In this document: piece after piece, positions 49,418 through 59,219 of the stretch
Numbering within the stretch: position 1 is the stretch's first letter
Layout: every line of letters starts with the position of its first letter
NCBI RefSeq assembly: GCF_900088415.1
Contig: NZ_FLLQ01000003.1
Span: 434,001 to 498,000, forward strand
Direction of reading: 5' to 3'
Length of the DNA stretch: 64,000 nucleotides
DNA from: Vibrio mediterranei
GTDB taxonomy: Bacteria; Pseudomonadota; Gammaproteobacteria; Enterobacterales; Vibrionaceae
Position numbers and translations under genes: made by a program
Notes under the pieces: generated by a model
What the model was told of the DNA's origin: nothing
Database searches by the model: none
The model's input: only the letters and a program-made list of their open reading frames with translations

Positions 49418-52162
49418 TTAGCCTTTATATTGAAAGTTTCTGAGTCTATTTGCGTTGCTGACAACGGTAATAGAGGACAGTGCCATGGCTGCTCCAGCAA
49501 AAACAGGGCTGAGCAGAAAACCAAAAATCGGGTAAAGAATCCCTGCTGCAATCGGGATCCCTAACGAGTTATAGATAAACGCACCAAATAGGTTTTGTTT
49601 TATGTTCTTCACTGTCGCTTTAGACAGTGAGATGGCGTAAGCCACCGTTGCAGGGTTACTATTAAGCAATGTCATTGGCGCACTTTCGATGGCCACGTCA
49701 CTCCCTGAGCCCATGGCAATACCGACATCAGCAAGTGCTAAAGCAGGTGCGTCATTGATGCCATCACCAACCATAGCGACAGACCCAAACTTAGCCTTAA
49801 GTGACTCTACATGAGCGGACTTCTCATCTGGCAGTACTTCAGAAACCACCTCGTCGATACCTAGTTTCTTAGCGATTACGTTAGCAACATGTCGGTTGTC
49901 ACCCGTTAGCATCACAGTATGAATACCTTGCTGTTTCAATGATGCCACTGCAGACGCGGCTTCTGGCTTAAGCTCATCGGCGATAGCAATCACAGCTACC
50001 GCTGAATTATCGATAACCACGACCACTGGTGTCGCAGCCATATTTGCAGCTTCATCGAGGCCATCTTGAATCGGCGTTGTATCAATGTTCAAACTTTGTA
50101 CGTGATTGAGCGATGCAATGGTTATTTGCTTATCGTCAACTATCCCTTTAACCCCTTTGCCTTTAAGATTCTCAAATTGTTGGGGCTCACTTGTGTCAGT
50201 GGCCGACCAATATCGAGTGACCGCTTTTGCTAGAGGATGTTCTGAACGTTTTTCTAATGGCAATACCAATTTGGCCAGCTCATGTTCTGTCAGCTCATGT
50301 GCTGATAGGTTCGATGTAAATACTCGCTGTACGGTTGGCTGACCCATGGTCAGTGTGCCGGTTTTATCGAATACGACGACTTTTACTTTACTTAGTTTTT
50401 GTAAGGCGTCGGCATCTTTAATTAATACGCCGGCTTGGGCTGCTTTGCCTATACCAACAGTAATAGACAGTGGTGTTGCCAAACCTAATGCGCATGGGCA
50501 GGCGATGATAAGTACTGTTGTCGTCACAACAAGCATATAACTGGCTCTAGGCTCTGGTCCGACAAAGAACCAAATTGCCGCGGCTAATAAAGCGATCGCT
50601 ACAACGACGGGAACAAATACTGCTGAGATAGAGTCTGCTAATTTAGCAATGGCAGGTTTACTGCTTTGCGCTTCTCTTACTAGATTAATTATACGCGACA
50701 ACATAGTATCTGCGCCCACACCTGTTGCCTTGATAACCAAGCTACCATCGGTGTTTAATGTGCCTGCAGATACGGAGTCATTAATGTCTTTTGCCGCGGC
50801 TACAGGTTCACCCGTCAACATGGACTCATCAACATAGCTGTGTCCTTCAAGTACTAGGCCATCAACAGGAACTTTTTCACCAGGCTTTATTCTAAGCAGC
50901 ATGCCAAGACGAATATCTGACACTGCCATAGGTTGATCTTGACCATCAATAATGGCAGTCGCATATTGTGGTTGAAGGTTCATTAACGCTTGAAGCGACT
51001 GATTGGTTTTAGACTTTGCTTTGGCTTCGATGTAGTGCCCGAGAGATATTAATCCCACAATCATCGCGCTTGCCTCAAAATAGACATGTCTAGATTGATG
51101 TGGGAACCAACTAGGCTTGACCACCACTAACATAGAGTAAAACCATGCTGCGCCCGTGCCTAACGCGACGAGAGTATCCATCGTTGCTCGTTTGTGTGTT
51201 AGCGCTTTATAAGCATTTACATAGAAGTCGCGCCCGGCGGTGGCGAGTAGCCATAAACAGATGACTCCAATTAGCCCCCAGGTCATTTGGTCTAGAGGGT
51301 TGCGGATCATCATATTGCCACCTAGTACTCCCCAAAGCATGAGCGGAGCACCAATGGCTAAGGCAACAATAGTGTGCTTTTTTTGAGTCGCTTGATGGTC
51401 TAAAAGCGCTTGCTGTTGCTGACTTTGGCTTGTGGCTAAGTCTTGAACTAGCTCCCCTTGGTAACCAGCACTCGAAACCGCAGCGAGCAAAGCGTCATTG
51501 ATGCTTTCTACATCTTTGGAAGCTACCACCATAGCACTTTGTTCAGCAAGGTTAACGCGAGCGTTCTTGACGCCATCAACACTGGTTAGTGCTTTCTCTA
51601 CCGAGCTCACACAACTTGCACAAGTCATTCCATGAATCAGGTAATGAAGTCTGTAGCCCTCTTGTGTTAACAGCGGTTCGTCCTTCGATTCTGTTAGCGA
51701 CGATATATCAGGAGAAATAGGCTCAATACCCTCGCTTTGCGTAGACGCGTCAACGTCATTGCCACTGGTAGGATTGGCCGCTTGCTTTGCTTGATATCCA
51801 ACAGCTTCTACGCTATCGATAATAGTTAGCGGATTGTCTACTGTTGCAATGGTTAACTCTGATTTACTCAATGAGAGAATTTCGCAGTCTTCCAATGATT
51901 CAAGCTGAGTGCGCAATTTCGCTATACATTTTCCGCAGTTCAGACCTGAAAGTACAAAATGCCATACGGGAATGGCATGGTAGTTAAGGGATCGAACGAT
52001 GGAAATAATGTCTTGGACATCCGACGAACTCTCCACGATAAGTTGTTCAGTGGTGAGTGTTTTGACATCCATCGATAGCGGGGAGGTATCGAGTGCTTTT
52101 TGCAACTTATTCACGCACCCCATGCAGGAGAGTCCTGATAGATTTAGCGTATATTGATTCAT
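49418..52162 (-). CDS. copA: Copper-exporting P1B-type ATPase CopA
   Basis: CopA pumps Cu(I) from the cytoplasm across the inner membrane. The 914 residues begin with three heavy-metal-associated domains: CMGC (Cys13/16), CGKC (76/79) and CASC (181/184), the third separated by a linker rich in Ser, Glu and Asp. Eight membrane segments include the intramembrane CPC site (555-557 in IIACPCALGLATP). The P-domain has DKTGTLT (Asp599) and MVGDGINDAPAL, and the actuator loop is TGEP. E. coli CopA has two N-terminal domains, so one is extra. The promoter is a clear CueR site. Confidence 0.97.
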   Translation of the reverse strand: MNQYTLNLSGLSCMGCVNKLQKALDTSPLSMDVKTLTTEQLIVESSSDVQDIISIVRSLNYHAIPVWHFVLSGLNCGKCIAKLRTQLESLEDCEILSLSKSELTIATVDNPLTIIDSVEAVGYQAKQAANPTSGNDVDASTQSEGIEPISPDISSLTESKDEPLLTQEGYRLHYLIHGMTCASCVSSVEKALTSVDGVKNARVNLAEQSAMVVASKDVESINDALLAAVSSAGYQGELVQDLATSQSQQQQALLDHQATQKKHTIVALAIGAPLMLWGVLGGNMMIRNPLDQMTWGLIGVICLWLLATAGRDFYVNAYKALTHKRATMDTLVALGTGAAWFYSMLVVVKPSWFPHQSRHVYFEASAMIVGLISLGHYIEAKAKSKTNQSLQALMNLQPQYATAIIDGQDQPMAVSDIRLGMLLRIKPGEKVPVDGLVLEGHSYVDESMLTGEPVAAAKDINDSVSAGTLNTDGSLVIKATGVGADTMLSRIINLVREAQSSKPAIAKLADSISAVFVPVVVAIALLAAAIWFFVGPEPRASYMLVVTTTVLIIACPCALGLATPLSITVGIGKAAQAGVLIKDADALQKLSKVKVVVFDKTGTLTMGQPTVQRVFTSNLSAHELTEHELAKLVLPLEKRSEHPLAKAVTRYWSATDTSEPQQFENLKGKGVKGIVDDKQITIASLNHVQSLNIDTTPIQDGLDEAANMAATPVVVVIDNSAVAVIAIADELKPEAASAVASLKQQGIHTVMLTGDNRHVANVIAKKLGIDEVVSEVLPDEKSAHVESLKAKFGSVAMVGDGINDAPALALADVGIAMGSGSDVAIESAPMTLLNSNPATVAYAISLSKATVKNIKQNLFGAFIYNSLGIPIAAGILYPIFGFLLSPVFAGAAMALSSITVVSNANRLRNFQYKG

Positions 52163-52195
52163 AAAACACCTCGAAGAAATATTGAACTGTGACTA

Positions 52196-52226
52196 ACGAT
52201 AAACCTTACCGCAAGGGTAAGGTCAA
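52196..52226 (-). promoter_or_regulatory. CueR-dependent copA promoter
   Basis: On the minus strand TTGACC (52226-52221) and TATCGT (52201-52196) are 19 bases apart, the over-long spacer of MerR-family promoters. The spacer contains the palindrome ACCTTACC...GGTAAGGT (52203-52223), matching the CueR operator form. The leader to copA is about 27 bases. Confidence 0.9.
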
Positions 52227-52325
52227 GCTATTGATTGTAGATTTAGCTTAAGGTGATAAAATAGCGCCCAAATTTGCAACGCACGATGAAGCGCATCGTG
52301 CGACGTTGACAACAAGGTACATTCG

Positions 52326-53753
52326 ATGACGGTTAAAACACGTTTTGCTCCTAGCCCTACAGGCTATCTTCATGTCGGTGGTGCACGTACTGCACTGTAT
52401 TCTTGGCTATTTGCTAAAAACCAAGGCGGCGAATTCGTTCTTCGTATCGAAGACACCGATCTAGAGCGTAACTCGCAACAAGCAGTGGACGCGATCTTGG
52501 AAGGCATGCAGTGGATGGGTTTGGAATGGGACGAGGGTCCTTATTACCAATCTAAGCGTTTTGATCGATACAATGAAATGGTTGATAAGCTGCTTGCCGA
52601 AGACAAAGCATACAAATGTTATGCGCCGAAAGAGTTGCTAGAAGAGATTCGTGCAGAGCAAGAAGCGAACAAAGAAATTCCTCGCTATGATGCGAACCAC
52701 CCTAAAATTGTTGCAGCGAACGCAGCAGCAAAAGAAGGTGACCCATGTGTTATTCGCTTCCGCAATCCGAAAGAGGGTAGCGTTGTGTTTGATGACCAAA
52801 TCCGTGGTCGCATTGAAATCTCAAACAGCCAAATGGACGACCTGATTATTCGTCGTACCGATGGTGCGCCAACATATAACTTTGTGGTAGTGGTTGATGA
52901 TTGGGATATGGGTATTACACATGTTGTTCGTGGTGAAGATCACATCAACAACACGCCTCGTCAGATCAACATCTATGAAGCTCTAGGTGCTCCAGTACCT
53001 ACATTTGCACACTGTGCAATGATCCTAGGTGATGATGGTGCGAAACTGTCTAAGCGCCACGGCGCGGTTTCTGTGATGCAGTATCGTGATGAAGGCTACC
53101 TTCCGAATGCTTTGAACAACTACTTGGTGCGTCTAGGTTGGTCTCATGGTGACCAAGAAATCTTCTCACAAGAAGAGATGATCGAACTGTTCTCTTTGAA
53201 TGCTATTTCAAAATCAGCATCTGCGTTCAATACTGACAAACTAAACTGGTTGAACAACCATTACATCAAGACATCTGAGCCAGAGTATGTGGCAAAGTAT
53301 CTACAATGGCACCTTGATGAGCAAAAGCTAAACACAGAGAATGGTCCTGCTATCACAGAAGTCATTAAGCTAGTTGGTGAGCGTTGCAATACATTGGTTG
53401 AACTTGCACAGCAAATCCGTTACTTCTACGAAGATTTCTCTGAGTTCGAAGCTGGTGCTGCGAAGAAACATCTACGCGGTGTAGCTAAAGCGCCTTTAGA
53501 AGCTGCGCTAGCGAAAGTAGAAGCGTTGGAAGAGTGGACAACAGTAAATATTAAAGAGCAAGTTATTGCCGCGGTCTGTGAAGAATTAGAAATTGGTATG
53601 GGTAAAATCGGTATGCCACTTCGCGTAGCAGTAACAGGCGGTGGTCAATCTCCATCGGTTGATGCAGTTATGGAACTGGTTGGCAAAGAGCGTGTTATTG
53701 CTCGCATTAAGATGGCTTTAGCATTTATTGCTGAGCGTGAAGCGAACGCTTAA
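52326..53753 (+). CDS. gltX: Glutamyl-tRNA synthetase
   Basis: GltX charges tRNA-Glu. The 475-residue class I synthetase has the HIGH-type motif [17 protein letters not shown] (about residues 8-24) and the KLSKRHGA loop. The protein matches the discriminating bacterial type in length. The zinc-binding region is represented by [12 protein letters not shown] and may lack part of the E. coli site. It is a single gene with its own terminator, divergent from copA. Confidence 0.98.
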   Translation: MTVKTRFAPSPTGYLHVGGARTALYSWLFAKNQGGEFVLRIEDTDLERNSQQAVDAILEGMQWMGLEWDEGPYYQSKRFDRYNEMVDKLLAEDKAYKCYAPKELLEEIRAEQEANKEIPRYDANHPKIVAANAAAKEGDPCVIRFRNPKEGSVVFDDQIRGRIEISNSQMDDLIIRRTDGAPTYNFVVVVDDWDMGITHVVRGEDHINNTPRQINIYEALGAPVPTFAHCAMILGDDGAKLSKRHGAVSVMQYRDEGYLPNALNNYLVRLGWSHGDQEIFSQEEMIELFSLNAISKSASAFNTDKLNWLNNHYIKTSEPEYVAKYLQWHLDEQKLNTENGPAITEVIKLVGERCNTLVELAQQIRYFYEDFSEFEAGAAKKHLRGVAKAPLEAALAKVEALEEWTTVNIKEQVIAAVCEELEIGMGKIGMPLRVAVTGGGQSPSVDAVMELVGKERVIARIKMALAFIAEREANA

Positions 53754-53777
53754 TTACTCTTACTCGATGATATTGAA

Positions 53778-53808
53778 AAGGCCGCAATAAATATTGCGGC
53801 CTTTTTTT
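53778..53808 (+). terminator. Terminator of gltX
   Basis: GGCCGCAAT pairs with ATTGCGGCC around AAAT, followed by seven T residues. Confidence 0.93.
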
Positions 53809-53814
53809 CATAAA

Positions 53815-53845
53815 AACAAAAAAAGCGACTCACAAGCCGCTTTTT
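53815..53845 (-). terminator. Terminator of xseB-ispA-dxs
   Basis: AAAAGCG pairs with CGCTTTT, extended past one mismatch. The minus-strand product ends in seven U residues. Confidence 0.75.
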
Positions 53846-53859
53846 ATATGGAAGTAAGA

Positions 53860-55725
53860 TTACTTCTCTAGATAGTCTCGAATGGATTTTTCTATACCCA
53901 CCGCATCCAGTCCAAGCTCTGCGTGCAACTCATCTTGAGTGCCTTGAGCGACGAACCTGTCAGGAAGCCCTAGGTTTAGGACGGGCTTCATTAGTTTCTC
54001 ACTCATCATGAACTCAATTACGCCAGCGCCAGCACCACCTGCAATAGCGTTTTCTTCTAGAGTAACTATGACGTCGTGACTATTGCAAAGCTCTCTAATT
54101 AGCGCTTCATCAAGCGGTTTAACAAAACGCATATCAGCGACGGTAGCATTGATGTTCTCCGCCGCGATAAGCGCATTATCTAAGAAAGTACCGAAGGATA
54201 ATATCGCTACTTTTTCGCCTTCACGTACGATGCGACCTTTACCGATTTCTAGAGCGGTAAATTCAGCTTCTGGTGTTGTTCCATTGCCCCCACCACGTGG
54301 GTAGCGCACGGCACTTGGACCATTGTGCATGTGACCAGTGTAGAGCATCTGGCGACATTCATTTTCATCACTTGGTGCCATGATGACCATGTTAGGGATG
54401 CAGCGCATAAAGCTTAAGTCGAAGGCACCTTGGTGAGTTTGACCATCAGCCCCGACTAATCCTGCTCGGTCGATAGCAAACATTACAGGCAAATCCATAA
54501 TAGCTACATCGTGGATCAGTTGGTCATAGCCGCGCTGTAAGAAAGTAGAGTAAATGGCAACGATTGGGCGGTTACCAGCAATAGCCATACCAGTAGCTAA
54601 TGTCACGGCGTGCTGTTCTGCAATCGCGACATCGAAATATTGGCTCGGATACTCTTTCGAGAAACGTACCATGCCAGAGCCTTCACGCATGGCAGGGGTA
54701 ATTGCCATTAATGAAGGGTCTTTGGCTGCCATATCACATAGGAAATCGCCAAAGATCTTTGAATAGGTTGGTTTGCTTGAGCTGCTTTTGGGCAGGCAGG
54801 AGTGAGAAGGATCGAACTTAGGTACGCCGTGGTAACCGATTGGATCTTTCTCTGCTGGTTCGTATCCTTTACCTTTCTTGGTCATAATGTGTAAGAACTG
54901 CGGACCTTTAAGCTCACGCATGTTCTTTAACGTTTTAACCAGTTCATTGACATCATGACCATCAACTGGACCGATGTAGTTGAAGCCTAGCTCTTCAAAT
55001 AGCGTGCCCGGAACGATCATACCTTTTAAATGTTCTTCCGTACGACGAACCAGCTCTTTGATTGGTGGCAAACCTGATAGTGCTTTTTTACCACCTTCAC
55101 GAATCGAAGTGTACAAACTACCAGATAATACCTGAGCGAGGTGGTTGTTTAGAGCGCCAACGTTTTCCGAGATAGACATTTCGTTGTCATTGAGGATTAC
55201 GAGCATATCAGGATGAACATCACCAGCATGGTTAAGCGCTTCAAACGCCATTCCCGCAGTAATGGCGCCATCGCCAATAACGCTGACCACTTTACGATCT
55301 TTGCCTTCTTTAGCCGCAGAAATAGCAATACCAAGTCCTGCACTGATAGATGTGGATGAATGGCCAACGGATAAAACGTCGTACTCACTTTCTTCACGCC
55401 AAGGGAACGGGTGAAGCCCATCTTTTTGACGAATGGTCGACATCTTTTCACGTCGACCCGTCAAAATTTTATGTGGATAAGCCTGATGGCCCACATCCCA
55501 AATCAATTGGTCGAAAGGCGTATTGTATACGTAATGTAGAGCGACAGTTAATTCAACCGTGCCTAAGCCAGAAGCCAAGTGTCCGCTTGACTGGCTCACA
55601 GAGTTTAACAAATACGTTCTTAGCTCCTCACAAAGCTTCGGAAGTGACTCTTTTGGCATCAAGCGAAGTTCTTCCGGTGTATTTGCTAATGTCAGTGTTG
55701 GATATTTTGAAATATCAAGTGTCAT
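53860..55725 (-). CDS. dxs: 1-deoxy-D-xylulose-5-phosphate synthase Dxs
   Basis: Dxs condenses pyruvate and glyceraldehyde-3-phosphate, the first step of the MEP isoprenoid pathway. The 621-residue thiamine-diphosphate enzyme has the cofactor motif [18 protein letters not shown], the conserved [13 protein letters not shown], the active-site [16 protein letters not shown] and the transketolase-like C-terminal domain. It is the last gene of xseB-ispA-dxs, 22 bases after ispA. Confidence 0.98.
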   Translation of the reverse strand: MTLDISKYPTLTLANTPEELRLMPKESLPKLCEELRTYLLNSVSQSSGHLASGLGTVELTVALHYVYNTPFDQLIWDVGHQAYPHKILTGRREKMSTIRQKDGLHPFPWREESEYDVLSVGHSSTSISAGLGIAISAAKEGKDRKVVSVIGDGAITAGMAFEALNHAGDVHPDMLVILNDNEMSISENVGALNNHLAQVLSGSLYTSIREGGKKALSGLPPIKELVRRTEEHLKGMIVPGTLFEELGFNYIGPVDGHDVNELVKTLKNMRELKGPQFLHIMTKKGKGYEPAEKDPIGYHGVPKFDPSHSCLPKSSSSKPTYSKIFGDFLCDMAAKDPSLMAITPAMREGSGMVRFSKEYPSQYFDVAIAEQHAVTLATGMAIAGNRPIVAIYSTFLQRGYDQLIHDVAIMDLPVMFAIDRAGLVGADGQTHQGAFDLSFMRCIPNMVIMAPSDENECRQMLYTGHMHNGPSAVRYPRGGGNGTTPEAEFTALEIGKGRIVREGEKVAILSFGTFLDNALIAAENINATVADMRFVKPLDEALIRELCNSHDVIVTLEENAIAGGAGAGVIEFMMSEKLMKPVLNLGLPDRFVAQGTQDELHAELGLDAVGIEKSIRDYLEK

Positions 55726-55747
55726 AGTGTTAGCGCTTTAATTCTGT

Positions 55748-56644
55748 TTAGTTGTTGCGCTCGATGACATATCGGGCGAAATCTTCGAGTAATTGAGTAT
55801 TGTAGGGGATTGCCTCTAAAGCACAAAGCGCTTCTTCAAAAAGCTGCGCTGCTTTTTGCTGAGCCCCTTCTAATCCTAGCAAAGCAGGGTACGTGCTTTT
55901 GTTAAGTTCGACGTCTGAACCCTGAGGTTTGCCTAAGGTTTCCGTGTCACTGACAATATCTAAAATATCGTCTTGTACCTGAAACGCGAGTCCAACTGCA
56001 TCAGCGTAATTTTCCAACTGAGGCAGGTATTGAACCCCTTTAGCCCCAGCTGCCAAAGCACCTAACTGAACAGCGCACTTAATCAATGCCCCTGTTTTAT
56101 GACGATGTATACGCTCAAGCTCTTCCAGTGTCACATTGCGGTTCTCCGCTTCTAGATCGAGCGCTTGCCCAATACACATGCCAGCAGCACCTGAAGCGTG
56201 AGCAAGCTTTTGTACCATAGTAATACGTTGCTCATTGGCAAAGGATGCCAATTCACCTTCAGATAAAATGGTAAAGGCCAGTGTTTGTAGAGCATCACCA
56301 GTTAGAATAGCGGTCGCTTCATCGAATTGAATATGGCAAGTCGTTTGACCTCGACGGAGTTCGTCATCATCCATTGCAGGAAGATCGTCGTGGATCAACG
56401 AATAGGCATGGATACACTCAATAGCAGCGGCCGGAGTATCTAATTGTTCATTGGTGCAACCAAAAATCTGTCCGGTAGCATAAACAAGGAAAGGGCGAGC
56501 GCGTTTACCGCCAAGTAGCAAGGCATATCGCATTGCTTCTATTAATCTTTGCTGTTGGAAAGGGTAGTGGTCGAGCCAAGCGTCCAGTTGCTCGTTATTA
56601 CGTTGTTGATAAGACTTTAAAGCCTCAATCATGGGGATACTCAC
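55748..56644 (-). CDS. ispA: Farnesyl diphosphate synthase IspA
   Basis: IspA makes farnesyl diphosphate from IPP and DMAPP for quinone, bactoprenol and other isoprenoid synthesis. The 298 residues show both aspartate-rich motifs (DDLPAMDDD with the bacterial two-residue insertion, and DDILD) plus GGKRARPFLVY. It lies 8 bases after xseB. Confidence 0.97.
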   Translation of the reverse strand: MSIPMIEALKSYQQRNNEQLDAWLDHYPFQQQRLIEAMRYALLLGGKRARPFLVYATGQIFGCTNEQLDTPAAAIECIHAYSLIHDDLPAMDDDELRRGQTTCHIQFDEATAILTGDALQTLAFTILSEGELASFANEQRITMVQKLAHASGAAGMCIGQALDLEAENRNVTLEELERIHRHKTGALIKCAVQLGALAAGAKGVQYLPQLENYADAVGLAFQVQDDILDIVSDTETLGKPQGSDVELNKSTYPALLGLEGAQQKAAQLFEEALCALEAIPYNTQLLEDFARYVIERNN

Positions 56645-56652
56645 TTTTGGTT

Positions 56653-56895
56653 CTATTCTGCTGACTGGGAGAAGTCATCAAGTTCTGCGTCGTCATCTTT
56701 GGCTAGCAGGATGCTGACTTTTTGTTCTGCTTCAGTAAGCTTATGTTGGCCAGCACGAGCTAAAGCGATACCACGTTCAAACTTCTTCAACGCGTCGTCT
56801 AATGCAAGGTCACCATTTTCTAGTTGTTCGACAAGCATATCAAGCTCATCCACTGTCGCTTCAAACGACATGTTCTCTGGTTTTTTCGTCGCCAT
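56653..56895 (-). CDS. xseB: Exodeoxyribonuclease VII small subunit
   Basis: XseB is the small subunit that binds XseA to form exonuclease VII, a single-strand DNA exonuclease. The 80 residues form a helical hairpin with MSFEATVDELDMLVEQLENGDLALDDALKKFERG, quoted here only as its two family blocks (MSFEATVDELD and LENGDLALDDALK). It is the first gene of the isoprenoid unit, divergent from pomA. Confidence 0.96.
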   Translation of the reverse strand: MATKKPENMSFEATVDELDMLVEQLENGDLALDDALKKFERGIALARAGQHKLTEAEQKVSILLAKDDDAELDDFSQSAE

Positions 56896-57132
56896 AACTT
56901 ACTTGTTTTATCAGAAATGTTCGAACGTTACATGAGCCTTAACGGATGGTCAAACTAATGGTGCTAAAAATGTAACCAAGATGCTTTCCACTTTTTGTTT
57001 CTGCTACAAATTTGTTCAACAGGATGGATATAGAAACTGTGGAAGATGTTGTTTTATGGTGATTTCTCGAATTGACTCAGACTCGAAGAAGAAGGAAAGG
57101 GGAATTTTGTGATTTTCAGGTCATAAATTACT
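56896..57132. other. Gap between xseB and pomA
   Basis: About 340 bases separate the divergent genes. No gene is supported. It must hold the xseB promoter and, nearer pomA, a sigma-28-like site. Confidence 0.4.
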
Positions 57133-57158
57133 TAAAGATATGGGCATGTGGTCGATAA
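57133..57158 (+). promoter_or_regulatory. Candidate sigma-28 (FliA) promoter of pomAB
   Basis: TAAAG (57133-57137) and GTCGATAA (57151-57158) match the TAAA and GCCGATAA boxes at 7 of 8 in the -10 element. The spacing is 14 bases between TAAA and the -10 box, one less than usual. Motor genes are late flagellar genes in Vibrio, which fits. Confidence 0.5.
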
Positions 57159-57238
57159 CCTGAATATAACGCGATAGACTCGTGCGGATATTCAGGTTCG
57201 TCAATGTCGATTGATGGCAATTATTTATGGAGTGTTGA

Positions 57239-58003
57239 GTGGATTTAGCAACGCTGATAGGCCTAATTGGTGGGGCCGCTTCGATCATTATGGCGATGGT
57301 GCTGGGTGGCAGCATCATGACTTACTACGATACCACGTCGGTATTCATCGTAATCGGTGGTTCGACATTTGTGGTGTTGATGAAGTTCACTCTGAGCCAG
57401 TTCTTTAGTGCAACGAAGATTGCGGGCAAAGCGTTCATGTTCAAAACCGATGAACCTGAAGACTTAATCGCGAAAATCGTCGAAATGGCGGATGCGGCAC
57501 GTAAAGGTGGTTTCCTTGCGTTAGAGGAAATGGATATCCAGAACAGCTTTATGCAAAAAGGCATCGATCTTTTGGTTGATGGTCACGATGCAGAAGTCGT
57601 GCGTAACGCGATGCAAAAAGACATCGCATTAACCGATGAACGTCATGTGAAAGGAGCGGGCGTTTTTAAGGCATTTGGTGACGTCTCTCCTGCAATGGGA
57701 ATGATCGGTACCCTTATCGGTTTGGTTGCGATGCTTTCTAACATGGACGATCCGAAGTCGATCGGCCCAGCAATGGCGGTGGCACTATTAACAACCTTGT
57801 ATGGAGCCATTCTTTCCAACATGCTTTTCTTCCCGATTGCTGACAAGCTGACGTTGCGTCGCGAGCAAGAAAAACTCAATCGTCGTTTGATTATGGATGG
57901 TGTCTTGGCGATTCAAGATGGTCAAAACCCTCGCGTGATTGATGGCTATTTGAAAAACTACCTCAATGAAAGCAAGCGAGCCTTTGATTTGGACGGTGAG
58001 TAA
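57239..58003 (+). CDS. pomA: Sodium-driven flagellar motor stator protein PomA
   Basis: PomA forms the pentameric ring of the Na+ stator that turns the polar flagellum. The 254 residues closely follow Vibrio PomA (253): four membrane segments (the first in LIGLIGGAASIIMAMVLGG) and a cytoplasmic loop with DEPEDLIAKIVEMADAARKGGFLALEEM, quoted as its blocks PEDLIAKIVEMADAARK and GGFLALEEM. The charged contact region is also present. GTG start with GGAG 6 bases upstream. pomB follows 39 bases later. Confidence 0.97.
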   Translation: MDLATLIGLIGGAASIIMAMVLGGSIMTYYDTTSVFIVIGGSTFVVLMKFTLSQFFSATKIAGKAFMFKTDEPEDLIAKIVEMADAARKGGFLALEEMDIQNSFMQKGIDLLVDGHDAEVVRNAMQKDIALTDERHVKGAGVFKAFGDVSPAMGMIGTLIGLVAMLSNMDDPKSIGPAMAVALLTTLYGAILSNMLFFPIADKLTLRREQEKLNRRLIMDGVLAIQDGQNPRVIDGYLKNYLNESKRAFDLDGE

Positions 58004-58042
58004 CATGCTGGTCTCACATATTAAATTGGTGTAGGAGGAGCT

Positions 58043-58978
58043 GTGGAAGAGGAACAAAAATGTGATTGTCCACCACCGGGTCTTCCCCAATGGATGGGCA
58101 CATTTGCGGATTTGATGTCGCTACTCATGTGCTTCTTTGTACTTCTGTTGTCATTCTCAGAGATGGACGTACTAAAGTTCAAGCAGATCGCGGGCTCCAT
58201 GAAGTTTGCCTTTGGGGTACAAAATCGCCTTGAGGTGAAAGATATCCCTAAGGGTACCAGCATCATCGCGCAAGAATTCCGACCAGGTCGCCCTGAGCCG
58301 ACGCCAATTGATGTCATTATGCAGCAGACCATGGACATCACTCAGCAAACGCTGGAGTTTCATGAAGGTGAGTCGGATCGAGCTGGTGGTAATCAGCGAG
58401 ACGATGGCAAAATGACAGGCGGTCAAACTGCGGATAGGTCTCAAAAGAACCAGATTGGCACGGCGTCAGCACAGAGCGAACAGCAAAATGAAGATCTCGA
58501 TAAGCTAGAGGAGATCATCAGGAAAGCGTTGCAGCAAGAGATTAATCAGGGTGCCGTTGAAGTGGACAATTTGGGACAACAACTGGTGATTCGAATTCAA
58601 GAAAAAGGCGCTTTCCCAGAGGGGTCGGCCTTCTTGCAGCCTAAATTTAGACCTCTTGTTCGTCAGGTTGCTGATTTAGTTAAGGATATACCTGGCCAAG
58701 TCCGTGTATCAGGGCATACGGATAACTTGCCTTTGGATTCTGAGCTGTACCGTTCTAATTGGGATTTATCGTCTCAGCGAGCCGTTTCTGTTGCCCAAGA
58801 GATGGAGAAAGTAAAAGGCTTCTCTCATCAAAGGTTGCGAGTGCTGGGAGTGGCTGATACCGAACCTTTGGGCCCGAATGATACTGAGCGACAGAGAGCG
58901 CGCAACCGCCGTGTTGAAATCAGTATTATGCAAGGGGAGCCAGTGTACACTGATGAGGTGTCTGCAGACGGTCAATAA
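58043..58978 (+). CDS. pomB: Sodium-driven flagellar motor stator protein PomB
   Basis: PomB is the ion-binding, peptidoglycan-anchoring stator subunit. The 311 residues have a short N-terminal tail, one membrane segment with the essential ion-binding aspartate (Asp23 in TFADLMSLLM), and a plug/linker. The C-terminal OmpA-like peptidoglycan domain (about 175-300) includes VSGHTDNLPL and NRRVEISI. Start is GTG with a strong AGGAGG site. A terminator follows. Confidence 0.97.
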   Translation: MEEEQKCDCPPPGLPQWMGTFADLMSLLMCFFVLLLSFSEMDVLKFKQIAGSMKFAFGVQNRLEVKDIPKGTSIIAQEFRPGRPEPTPIDVIMQQTMDITQQTLEFHEGESDRAGGNQRDDGKMTGGQTADRSQKNQIGTASAQSEQQNEDLDKLEEIIRKALQQEINQGAVEVDNLGQQLVIRIQEKGAFPEGSAFLQPKFRPLVRQVADLVKDIPGQVRVSGHTDNLPLDSELYRSNWDLSSQRAVSVAQEMEKVKGFSHQRLRVLGVADTEPLGPNDTERQRARNRRVEISIMQGEPVYTDEVSADGQ

Positions 58979-58997
58979 AATGTGCACTATTACTATG

Positions 58998-59027
58998 AAA
59001 CACCAGCGTTCAGCGCTGGTGTTTTTT
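58998..59027 (+). terminator. Terminator of pomAB
   Basis: CACCAGCG pairs with CGCTGGTG around a 5-base loop, with six T residues after and A residues before. Confidence 0.92.
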
Positions 59028-59219
59028 ATTGTGCTGAACGCTACAATTGCAACACTCGCATCTTAACTACGTAGAGTATATACTTGCGCCCCAAAATAGA
59101 CGAATGCCCGCTCTAGTCTCAAACTTGGCACGATGAGTTGGGTGAGTTTGTACTACAGTTGATATTTGTTACCTATACTGTCGTGCTCAGACAGCATTGC
59201 AACGAGATGTGAAAAGACT

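Noticed and set aside
59125..59142. A sigma-54-like TTGGCAC...TTG before thiI
   Set aside because: The GG and GC elements are out of register by one base and the final GC is missing. thiI is not a typical sigma-54 target.
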